5,587 bases of DNA. Source: a bacterium. Its GTDB lineage: Bacteria; Cyanobacteriota; Vampirovibrionia; Obscuribacterales; Obscuribacteraceae. Every line of letters starts with the position of its first letter. Positions within the stretch are counted from its first letter, which is position 1. Positions 1 through 4,868 of the stretch are shown in pieces. Location of the stretch: contig JAUIJG010000354.1 of assembly GCA_030431355.1 (NCBI GenBank), forward strand, positions 1-5,587, in the 5' to 3' direction. Under the pieces are notes generated by a model. That model was not told the origin of the DNA, did not search any database, and saw only the letters and a list, made by a program, of their open reading frames with translations. The translations under genes and the position numbers were made by a program.

Positions 1-1
1 C

Positions 2-355
2 ACGGAGTTAATTCCGACATATTCCATACTCCAGCACACCAGCACTTTCATCGGACTCATCATCATCGCCTTTGCCTTGAAGCGATACTACCGACCGCAG
101 AGAATAAAGAAATCCCTACCGGAAAGCAAAGTGCTCTATATGTGGCTCGCCATAGTCGTCACATCCATCACTGTCTTCTCAATTCAATTTCTGCCCCAAC
201 TCAATGCCACCCTGGCCGAGCCCCTATTATTGCGACGCTACGTCTTCTTTGCCGTGGTTGCCCTGGTTCGAAACGCCGTGCTCCTCTTTGCTCTCTGCGT
301 GCTCTGGAAGCATGTCCTGGACAAAATGGAAGTTAACAAACCACTAGACAGTTAA
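2..355 (+). CDS. C-terminal part of a DUF4184-like integral membrane protein (5' end outside window)
   Basis: The frame is open from the window edge to a TAA stop at 353-355, so the gene begins upstream. A TTG at 77 could be read as a start, but the frame continues before it and encodes conserved-looking residues, so I treat the gene as truncated by the window and not as a 92-residue protein. The 117 visible residues contain LQHTSTFIGLIIIAFALKRYY near the start, then a hydrophobic segment (WLAIVVTSITVFSIQFL), and a last one (FFAVVALVRNAVLLFALCVLW) before a short charged tail. The phrase P-x-Y-x-x-LQH-x-ST-x-x-G followed by a helix and basic residues resembles, from memory, the end of DUF4184 proteins, which are multi-pass membrane proteins of unknown function. 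The family name is a recollection, not a search result. It is on the same strand as the nucleotidyltransferase gene 88 bases downstream, but a candidate promoter lies between them. Confidence 0.6.
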   Translation, partial: TELIPTYSILQHTSTFIGLIIIAFALKRYYRPQRIKKSLPESKVLYMWLAIVVTSITVFSIQFLPQLNATLAEPLLLRRYVFFAVVALVRNAVLLFALCVLWKHVLDKMEVNKPLDS

Positions 356-375
356 GCCTGCGCAGATCTATGGGT

Positions 376-410
376 TATAATATTGACCATATGCCATAGA
401 CGCATAAAAG
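376..410 (+). promoter_or_regulatory. Candidate sigma-70 promoter region for the nucleotidyltransferase gene
   Basis: Two overlapping options are visible in the 88-base gap. One has -35 TTGACC (383-388, five of six consensus) and -10 TAAAAG (405-410, four of six) with a 16-base spacer. Its start point near 417 would place the hairpin at 421-436 at the very 5' end of the mRNA. The other uses a perfect -10 TATAAT at 376-381 with only a poor -35 (TTAAGC at 352-357). The call rests on sequence resemblance alone. Confidence 0.35.
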
Positions 411-420
411 AACCCTGAAG

Positions 421-436
421 ACAGGCGAAGGCCTGT
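421..436 (+). promoter_or_regulatory. Perfect 6-bp hairpin immediately before the nucleotidyltransferase start
   Basis: ACAGGC (421-426) and GCCTGT (431-436) are exact reverse complements around a GAAG tetraloop. The stem ends seven bases before the ATG at 444. The only purine-rich, Shine-Dalgarno-like bases (GAAGG, 427-431) lie in the loop and the start of the second arm, so folding would partly hide them. No T-run follows, so it is not an intrinsic terminator. A role in translational control is inference. Confidence 0.4.
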
Positions 437-443
437 TCCTAAT

Positions 444-1025
444 ATGTCAAAAAGCGCAAGAGAAAGAGTCGCGGAGAAGGCGGCTCGATTAATTGTAGAT
501 GGAGTAGAAAACGAATACCTGGACGCCAAAGATAGAGCAATAATGATGTTAGGTCTCGATGCCACCAACCATCGACCTACCAATAGAAAGATACGCGATT
601 ATATTTCCCTGCTCACAAAAGAAGAGCTTGGAACCGAGGAAGTAAACCGAAGACTCAAAGAGATGCGCCTCATCGCCCTTGATCTCATGCAGATTCTGGA
701 CGACTTCGACCCCTTCCTGATAGGTAGTGTTCTGTCAGGCCAGATACGCACCACTTCCGATATCGACCTGCACGCATTCTCCGATGACCAGTGCGAGATC
801 ATGCAAAACCTTGAAGACCAGGGCTACGAAGATGTGGAAGAAGAGCTCATCGAAAACCAGAAAGGCCGATTTATTCACTTGAAGTGGAAAGAAAAGATTT
901 ATCCCGTGGAAATAACGGTTTATCCCTGGAGCTGGCGAGACATTGTACCGATATCATCAATTACCGGACAGCCAATGAAAAGGGCAGATGTTCTTGAGGT
1001 GAAGAGGCTTTTAGCCCGTTCTTAG
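444..1025 (+). CDS. Nucleotidyltransferase-fold (pol-beta superfamily) domain protein
   Basis: This is a 193-residue soluble protein. Residues 1-88 are mostly helical and charged. Residues 91-112 carry the superfamily signature: G94-S95 followed by SDIDLH (D106 and D108, the expected metal-binding carboxylates). E156 in the strand IYPVEITVY is a plausible third carboxylate. A conserved-looking tail, SSITGQPMKRA, spans 171-181. The long helical N-terminus ahead of GS-x10-DID resembles stand-alone nucleotidyltransferase proteins annotated only by domain. Members of the superfamily transfer NMP groups from NTPs to protein, RNA or small-molecule acceptors; the acceptor here cannot be read from sequence. 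No HEPN or MNT-antitoxin partner is adjacent, so a MntA/HepT toxin-antitoxin role is not supported. The start is the first ATG after an in-frame non-coding leader, and its Shine-Dalgarno is weak and lies in a hairpin. Confidence 0.8.
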   Translation: MSKSARERVAEKAARLIVDGVENEYLDAKDRAIMMLGLDATNHRPTNRKIRDYISLLTKEELGTEEVNRRLKEMRLIALDLMQILDDFDPFLIGSVLSGQIRTTSDIDLHAFSDDQCEIMQNLEDQGYEDVEEELIENQKGRFIHLKWKEKIYPVEITVYPWSWRDIVPISSITGQPMKRADVLEVKRLLARS

Positions 1026-1081
1026 AGTAGCGGCAGAGCAGCATGAAAAGAAAAGCAATTTCCGCATTGGATCACTGCGGG

Positions 1082-1115
1082 TATATTGGTTATGTCGCTT
1101 ATCCAAGAGGTAAAA
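1082..1115 (+). promoter_or_regulatory. Ribosome-binding site and possible -10 element for the small Cys/His protein
   Basis: AAGAGG at 1105-1110 is a good Shine-Dalgarno, five bases before the ATG at 1116, and it is the main reason for choosing that start. TATATT at 1082-1087 could serve as a -10 element, but the -35 at the proper spacing (TTTCCG, 1059-1064) is poor. The promoter part is therefore doubtful, and read-through from the upstream gene, whose stop lies 90 bases before, is equally possible. Confidence 0.4.
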
Positions 1116-1262
1116 ATGATAACCAATTTCATCAGCGAGCTATTCAACAGCATCAAGGGCAGGAACTTAAATGCTTGCCCCCACTCATGTCCCCAATGCG
1201 GTGGTCAATGCCTTTGCGATGGTCGTGGACCACATAGATGTCCGCAGAACCATAACTGGTAA
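1116..1262 (+). CDS. 48-residue Cys/His-rich small protein, putative zinc-binding
   Basis: This is a short gene read as ATG ATA ACC AAT ... AAC TGG TAA. Residues 1-20 (ITNFISELFNSIKG) could form an amphipathic helix. Residues 21-48 hold six cysteines (21, 25, 28, 32, 34, 42) and three histidines (23, 40, 46), with the core CPHSCPQCGGQC and an ending of PHRCPQNHNW. The spacing C-x3-C-x2-C-x3-C-x-C-x7-C is suited to one or two zinc sites, although this is inferred and the arrangement matches no named zinc ribbon I can recall. The gene has a good Shine-Dalgarno (AAGAGG) five bases before the ATG. It lies 35 bases upstream of a second cysteine-rich gene and may be co-transcribed with it. Longer overlapping frames (from 1043 and 1171) encode low-complexity, Trp/Pro/Arg-rich peptides typical of shadow reading. 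I do not recognise a family. Confidence 0.6.
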   Translation: MITNFISELFNSIKGRNLNACPHSCPQCGGQCLCDGRGPHRCPQNHNW

Positions 1263-1297
1263 TTTAACACCTAATTCGGTATCAAAGGTTCGGTGCG

Positions 1298-1483
1298 ATG
1301 CTGGAAGAATACTCTTTCCAATGTCCGTATTGCTGGGAGTCTATCACTATGCTCCTCGACTGCTCCGTGGAAAGCCAGAGCTATGTCGAGGACTGCGAAG
1401 TTTGCTGCAATCCAATCACCGTTTGCTATCGCGTAGAGGCTGGTTTAGTCGAAGACTTCAGCGCCGAGCCGCTTGGACAGTAG
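1298..1483 (+). CDS. CPXCG-type cysteine-rich small protein (Cys_rich_CPXG family)
   Basis: This is a 61-residue protein whose length and layout fit the Cys_rich_CPXG family, short bacterial proteins of unknown function. Residues 9-13 are CPYCW, followed by a hydrophobic stretch and DCSVESQSYVEDCEVCCNPI at about 21-40. The two CxxC-type elements (C9/C12 and C33/C36-C37) could coordinate one metal ion. The glycine that gives the family its name is Trp here (CPYCWE). I believe this is a recurring variant, but I cannot verify that. The start is the ATG at 1298. Upstream, AAAGG at 1284-1288 is an acceptable Shine-Dalgarno with a nine-base gap. It follows another tiny cysteine-rich gene and is the last plus-strand gene before the convergent junction. 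Confidence 0.85.
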   Translation: MLEEYSFQCPYCWESITMLLDCSVESQSYVEDCEVCCNPITVCYRVEAGLVEDFSAEPLGQ

Positions 1484-1640
1484 TTAGCGGTTTATGAACT
1501 TTCCGACGCGGTCAATCATCTACTGAAGGAAACCACAACTCTTGCTGTGATTCAATAATCCATAGCCAAAGGTACTCACTGCCAAAAGAAAAGTACCAGA
1601 AGCCGCTATACACCACGTAGTGCAATCAACTAAATGGACA
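1484..1640. other. Gene-free convergent junction
   Basis: The plus-strand block ends at 1483 and the minus-strand block ends at 1641, so both transcripts should terminate in these 157 bases. I see no GC-rich hairpin followed by a U-run. The best structure is GGTACT (1571-1576) pairing with AGTACC (1592-1597) across a 15-base loop. Read on the minus strand it is followed by only TTT, so it would be a weak terminator at best. A 12-base quasi-palindrome, CACCACGTAGTG, sits at 1611-1622. I see no coding potential. Confidence 0.5.
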
Positions 1641-2693
1641 TTAGAGCTTAAGCTTGTTCTTAAGCCAGGCACGCAATCGCGGAAAGTGTTGGGCTACCAG
1701 CGCCGTATCCTTACCCTGGGCGCCCATCAGACCGGCGAAGGTCTCCGCTACCGCTTCCACCGAACCTTTAGGGCCGATGGTGGTGTAGTACCACAATCGA
1801 GATTTAACCGCAGGACTCATACTGTTGACGTCATCGGTATGGACAGTGATTACCTCCTGACTGGCAGAGAACTTGCCCATACTCCAGTCGGTTGCGTGGC
1901 CCAGTTCGTGGTAGAGAACATTCTTGATACCATCGGCGGCAAATCCATTACCAAGGTTTTTGGTGCCTTTAACCAATGGGCGGTCGTATATATAGACATT
2001 CTGTTCATAGCAACGAGCAGCATCCTGAGCCATATGCAGCCCTTTGGCATCCATATTCTTCATGGTATCAGGCCATTTGTCGGTCATGTTCGGAGAAAGA
2101 TTGACTGTGGCACCACCTCTATCCAGAGCTTCATATACATTTGGTGGCAGCCGGTCAACAACATCAGTCACTAAATTAATTGTGCTCTGTCTTACGGGTG
2201 GATGATCGAACCTTGGCTTAACAACATAGATTCTATGTTTGAACTCTTCTTTTCCTCCGGAAGTCGGCTGGTTGACGGCAGAGGCAGTACCACCGGCGGC
2301 ATCAGGCTGATGAGCCTCTTTGCTGAGCCTGGTGTTCAAGAAAGTGACCATTTGTCCCGAAATCTTAGCGGTTTTAGCATCCGGCCTGGCGTTCAAGGTC
2401 GCCATATACTCGCCTTTGGCAAGAGCCGGCTGATTCATTTTGACATAAGTGTTGGCAAGCTCATAATGAGCCGGCCAGTAATTGGGGCTGCGGCGCAGGA
2501 CCATCTGAAAGTAACGCCGGGCTCGCAAATAATCGCCCCGCTGATAATAGGCAATTCCTTTACTTAGCAAATTGGCGGCTAGAGCAGGAAGAACACCAAC
2601 TACTAAAACGACCAGGGATACCAATAAAATTCTACCCGGACCGGACTTCATCAAGGGAGTAATTCCTTCAATATTCTCAGACCGGTTCATCAT
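1641..2693 (-). CDS. Secreted TPR protein with C-terminal anthrax-lethal-factor-like zincin metallopeptidase domain
   Basis: This is a 350-residue protein. Residues 21-40 form a hydrophobic segment ending in ALA-A, a good signal-peptidase I site, so export is likely. Residues 41-105 form a TPR-like pair of helical hairpins (AYYQRGDYLRARRYF and HYELANTYVKMNQPALAKGEY), followed by a low-complexity linker (about 125-150). The C-terminal domain (about 155-345) contains the gluzincin motif HELGH at 262-266 with E263 as catalytic base. VEAVAETFAGLMG at 312-324 supplies the likely third zinc ligand. By position E313 aligns with lethal factor E735, and E317 with the second glutamate of its E-F-F-A-E segment. 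Y302 or Y303 may stand in for the catalytic tyrosine. The motif set suggests an active peptidase, but its substrate is unknown. The double ATG at 2693-2688 has no clear Shine-Dalgarno. Met15 (codon at 2651-2649) would give a more usual signal peptide and has AAGGA about 12 bases upstream, so the true start may be there. The upstream paralog gene ends 65 bases before. Confidence 0.75.
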   Translation of the reverse strand: MMNRSENIEGITPLMKSGPGRILLVSLVVLVVGVLPALAANLLSKGIAYYQRGDYLRARRYFQMVLRRSPNYWPAHYELANTYVKMNQPALAKGEYMATLNARPDAKTAKISGQMVTFLNTRLSKEAHQPDAAGGTASAVNQPTSGGKEEFKHRIYVVKPRFDHPPVRQSTINLVTDVVDRLPPNVYEALDRGGATVNLSPNMTDKWPDTMKNMDAKGLHMAQDAARCYEQNVYIYDRPLVKGTKNLGNGFAADGIKNVLYHELGHATDWSMGKFSASQEVITVHTDDVNSMSPAVKSRLWYYTTIGPKGSVEAVAETFAGLMGAQGKDTALVAQHFPRLRAWLKNKLKL

Positions 2694-2758
2694 ACAACAT
2701 TGTCCGCACTACGTTCCCTGATGCGGCCACAGAAGGCGAAATTGAAAGCGATTCAAAA

Positions 2759-3175
2759 TTAGAAACAAAAAAGAACAAGAAGCCTGAAGCAAGTGTAGAC
2801 AGAGAAAGTCATTAGAGGCAAAAGAGCTACAAGGCATGCGATACGAATGCCCCTGGATTTAATGCAAAAAGCTCTTATCCAATAGTAAGTCGGGGCGAAT
2901 GAGGACACTACAAGAAAATAGATATAAAACACATAGCCCTCACTATTCGTCCAGAAAGTTTCGGGCGCCCAGAAGATTCCAATCGCCAGGGAAAGAACCG
3001 CGATGCCTGCAGCAATCTGCCATAGACTCCTCTTTCTGGATAATCCAGAAAGCAACTTGAAGCTCCTACCGGCAATTTCCCCGGCCAAAGTGAAGGCCAA
3101 AAATATCCAAACGAAACCATAGAACAAATAAAGGGCATTCCAGAGAAATGAGGAGACGTAGTTTAGAGTAGGCAT
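2759..3175 (-). CDS. Tandem membrane-protein paralog, third copy (C)
   Basis: This is a 138-residue protein with about four membrane helices: roughly 10-33, 51-70, 80-99 and 112-135. It shares with the two upstream genes the signature RKRSLWQIAAGIAVLSLAIG (47-66) and then APTYYWIRAF (94-103), with a basic residue near 111 before the last helix. The loop between helices 2 and 3 (PETFWTNSEG) is the most diverged of the three. It ends abruptly with an aromatic tail (VLFCF). The Shine-Dalgarno is modest (AGGA about 12 bases before the ATG). The gap of 84 bases to the previous paralog is the longest in the array. I do not recognise the family, and no catalytic motif is apparent. A role in the cell membrane is clear, but the function is unknown. 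Confidence 0.75.
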   Translation of the reverse strand: MPTLNYVSSFLWNALYLFYGFVWIFLAFTLAGEIAGRSFKLLSGLSRKRSLWQIAAGIAVLSLAIGIFWAPETFWTNSEGYVFYIYFLVVSSFAPTYYWIRAFCIKSRGIRIACLVALLPLMTFSVYTCFRLLVLFCF

Positions 3176-3212
3176 AAGTTTGAAACATCCTGGAAAAGGC
3201 TTAAATCTATCC

Positions 3213-3225
3213 GGCTAGATTAGCC
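3213..3225 (-). other. Small inverted repeat between paralogs B and C
   Basis: GGCTA and TAGCC flank a three-base centre in the 84-base gap between two of the tandem paralogs. The short stem is not followed by a U-run on the minus strand, so it is unlikely to terminate transcription. It may be incidental. Confidence 0.2.
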
Positions 3226-3259
3226 TCAGAAAAAGACAACAGGTCAGCCTCCACCAACC

Positions 3260-3679
3260 TCAAGACTGACCCAGGGGCCAGCCAAAACCGAATAGCAGTC
3301 TCATCCAATTCCAACCTATCATAAAAAGTGCCGGTGTAAGAACCACCAGAATAGAGGTCCTCACTTTTGAGGATTCCCTTCGATAGGCTCTTATCCAATA
3401 ATAGATAGGACCAATATTAAAAGCCGCTACAACCAAAACAATGGTTCCACATCCCAAAATAGCCCAGGGAATTTTAGTAGGCCAGAAAATCCCGGCGCCA
3501 ACGGAAAGCAACGCGATTCCGACTGCAACTTGCCAGAGGCTCTTCTTCTCCCATCGCCTGGCAACCCACTTGATAGAGACCTTGAACATATCAAAGACAA
3601 AATAGAGCGCCGTAATGGCAAGGACACAGGAGTAACCTATTGCCAAACAAGAAAGAACAAAATTGAACAGATCTCCCAT
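3260..3679 (-). CDS. Tandem membrane-protein paralog, second copy (B)
   Basis: This 139-residue protein has the same layout as its neighbours. Helix 1 (about 7-30) is followed by a basic cytoplasmic-looking stretch, KWVARRWEKK (37-46). The signature LWQVAVGIALLSVGAGIFW (48-66) covers helix 2. IPW (70-72) precedes helix 3, which ends in GPIYYWIRAYR (90-100), and helix 4 spans about 108-131. Positive residues before LWQ and after YYWIRA suggest both N- and C-proximal loops face the cytoplasm. The Shine-Dalgarno GGAGGAG has a seven-base gap to the ATG and sits exactly in the loop of a perfect 6-bp hairpin (3681-3699). The stop codon of the preceding paralog is 30 bases upstream, which is consistent with one operon. 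Function unknown. Confidence 0.78.
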   Translation of the reverse strand: MGDLFNFVLSCLAIGYSCVLAITALYFVFDMFKVSIKWVARRWEKKSLWQVAVGIALLSVGAGIFWPTKIPWAILGCGTIVLVVAAFNIGPIYYWIRAYRRESSKVRTSILVVLTPALFMIGWNWMRLLFGFGWPLGQS

Positions 3680-3680
3680 A

Positions 3681-3699
3681 AGGTCACTCCTCCTGACCT
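3681..3699 (-). promoter_or_regulatory. Hairpin presenting the Shine-Dalgarno of paralog B in its loop
   Basis: In the minus-strand RNA, AGGTCA pairs perfectly with TGACCT around the seven-base loop GGAGGAG, which is the ribosome-binding site itself. The stem ends one base before the ATG of paralog B. A GGA-containing loop on a short stem at a start site is the sort of target recognised by CsrA/RsmA-type translational regulators, but no such protein is encoded here and the link is inference. Confidence 0.45.
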
Positions 3700-3709
3700 G
3701 GCGATGAAG

Positions 3710-4177
3710 CTAGAACAACCCCATCAGAAATTCACGCATGGTGCAGATGATGCCGACCGCCACAAAAAATGATGTGACCATCAATCCACACCAGCTCAGA
3801 ATGCTGATCAGAAAAAGCGGAAAAAGTCCTACCAGCAAAATATTTCTGCTCCTGAGCGCACGATTGTCGAAGGCTCTAATCCAATAATAGATAGGCGCCA
3901 CGATAAACATAACAAGGCTGAAAATGCATACCGCACCGAAAACTATTGGGACCCAGGGTATATTCGGAATCCAACACAATCCCGCAGCCAGGGACAAGCC
4001 CGCGATTCCGAAAGAAACCTGCCAGAGATAGCGCTTGCCCCAAAGTCCATGCAACCACCGACAGGCTCTATAAAAGACTTCGCCGGTGAAGTAAATGGAA
4101 GTGATCCCCCAGACAACGCTATAGATACTGCAAGCGATGACCATAAATGTCGAAAGTAAGCTCTTAATATCTTCCAT
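3710..4177 (-). CDS. Tandem membrane-protein paralog, first copy (A)
   Basis: This 155-residue protein is the longest of three tandem paralogs and the first transcribed. Helix 1 spans about 8-31. A basic/aromatic loop follows (RACRWLHGLWGKRY, 37-50), then the signature LWQVSFGIAGLSLAAG (51-66) in helix 2 and WIPNIPW (69-75). Helix 3 ends in APIYYWIRAF (94-103), an RALRSRN basic loop lies at 106-112, and helix 4 leads into a longer hydrophobic tail than in the other copies, with MREFLMGLF at the end. AGGAGG lies 12 bases before the ATG, which is long. A CTG directly before the ATG in the same frame would give nine, but I keep the ATG. A promoter with a perfect TATAAT lies just upstream, so this gene probably heads a transcript covering all three copies. 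Family and function are unknown to me. Confidence 0.77.
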   Translation of the reverse strand: MEDIKSLLSTFMVIACSIYSVVWGITSIYFTGEVFYRACRWLHGLWGKRYLWQVSFGIAGLSLAAGLCWIPNIPWVPIVFGAVCIFSLVMFIVAPIYYWIRAFDNRALRSRNILLVGLFPLFLISILSWCGLMVTSFFVAVGIICTMREFLMGLF

Positions 4178-4206
4178 CAGTCTGGTGAGCCTCCTGCCCT
4201 TTTTCG

Positions 4207-4236
4207 ATTATAGCCCAGGCAAATCGACCGAACCAA
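4207..4236 (-). promoter_or_regulatory. Sigma-70-type promoter for the three-paralog operon
   Basis: Read on the minus strand, TTGGTT (4236-4231) and a perfect TATAAT (4212-4207) are separated by 18 bases. The predicted start point near 4200 leaves a leader of roughly 20 bases that contains AGGAGG before the ATG at 4177. The -35 matches only TTG of the consensus. The position in an 80-base gap between unrelated gene groups supports the call. Confidence 0.55.
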
Positions 4237-4242
4237 AGCCCC

Positions 4243-4255
4243 GGTAAAATTTACC
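4243..4255. promoter_or_regulatory. 13-bp palindrome upstream of the paralog-operon promoter
   Basis: GGTAAA and TTTACC flank a single central A, an exact dyad. It begins three bases past the stop codon of the GDYXXLXY gene and lies seven bases upstream of the proposed -35 box. It could be an operator half-site pair or a chance AT-rich dyad. As an RNA hairpin it would have only five base pairs. Confidence 0.3.
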
Positions 4256-4257
4256 CT

Positions 4258-4848
4258 CTAAATGAGTTTGAACAGGTAAAGTTCGCGATCTTTAAAGTTT
4301 ACTTGCTTTATGAGGGCGTTGCCATCTTTATCCACCGCCACAACGACTCTGAGACTGTCTCTGTTGGAAAGTTTCCGGCCCCGCCCTTCTTCCACGTAGA
4401 CTTTCTCCAGTCCGTAGTGAACATATGAGACCTTAGAACTAGAGTTGTACCACTCGTACTCTCCCTTCAGGACGATCTCCCCTGCTCCCAGCTCCGGAAG
4501 CGAACGGGTCATCCTCACGGCACTCCAGTCCGAAGTCTTTCCCACGCCTCTTCTCAAGACCACATAGACTCTCTCGCCTCTCTTAAAGCTTCCTTGAACA
4601 GGGACCTCAGAGAATTTGTACCTCATCGTCACATAGTCACCGCGGAAGATATCCCGGGGATCGAAGGGCACCGTATTGAATACTACTTCTTGTCCTGTGT
4701 CAGCCAGAGAGAGCCGAGGAATTACAAGCCCCGTCAAGATAACCAGTTGCAAACACAAGGACAGACAAAACAGAAGTTTTCTTCTTCTCCGCAGGAAGTT
4801 AAGACACTTACCTTCTCTGCGATTTCCATCAAATTCTCTAGAATTCAT
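4258..4848 (-). CDS. GDYXXLXY-family envelope protein
   Basis: This is a 196-residue protein. A basic N-terminus (RRRRK at about 20-24) precedes a single hydrophobic segment (25-48), which suggests a signal anchor or uncleaved signal with the rest outside the cytoplasm. The family-defining motif is RGDYVTMRY at 69-77, preceded by TVPFDPRDIF, which is typical of GDYXXLXY proteins. The characteristic C-terminal element YGLEKVYVEEGRGRKL is at 145-160. The family is of unknown function and is commonly encoded beside DUF2157 or DUF4401 membrane proteins, as here: the upstream gene ends 20 bases before this start. The ATG at 4848 has a good Shine-Dalgarno (AGAGG, eight-base gap). The length is normal and all motifs are intact. 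The third residue of the second motif half is Met in place of Leu (GDYVTMRY). Confidence 0.88.
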   Translation of the reverse strand: MNSREFDGNRREGKCLNFLRRRRKLLFCLSLCLQLVILTGLVIPRLSLADTGQEVVFNTVPFDPRDIFRGDYVTMRYKFSEVPVQGSFKRGERVYVVLRRGVGKTSDWSAVRMTRSLPELGAGEIVLKGEYEWYNSSSKVSYVHYGLEKVYVEEGRGRKLSNRDSLRVVVAVDKDGNALIKQVNFKDRELYLFKLI

Positions 4849-4868
4849 TATCTTATCCTCTGTCGTAA

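Noticed and set aside
444..1025. Nucleotidyltransferase as a MntA-type antitoxin
   Set aside because: No HEPN-domain gene is adjacent, and the 88-residue helical N-terminus does not fit the short antitoxin form.
1043..1237. A 64-codon plus-strand frame starting ATG AAA AGA
   Set aside because: It ends in a Trp/Pro/Arg-rich stretch typical of an out-of-frame reading of the Cys/His gene, and it lacks a good ribosome-binding site, unlike the ATG at 1116.
1171..1497. A 108-codon plus-strand frame overlapping both cysteine-rich genes
   Set aside because: The CPXCG gene in another frame has a clear family match over the same bases. The long frame gives an Arg/Leu-rich peptide without motifs.
1571..1597. 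GGTACT/AGTACC hairpin as a terminator in the convergent gap
   Set aside because: The stem has six pairs with a 15-base loop and is followed by only three T residues on the minus strand and none on the plus strand. It is too weak to call as a terminator.
1620..2174. A 184-codon plus-strand open frame
   Set aside because: It lies wholly antisense to the TPR/zincin gene, whose signal peptide, TPRs and HELGH motif are convincing. The antisense product has no recognisable domain.
2202..2567. A 121-codon plus-strand open frame
   Set aside because: It is also antisense to the TPR/zincin gene and has no domain, good Shine-Dalgarno or partner gene.
2742..2756. TTGAA/TTCAA inverted repeat between paralog C and the TPR/zincin gene
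   Set aside because: It has only five A/T-rich base pairs and no T-run or promoter association, and could easily arise by chance.
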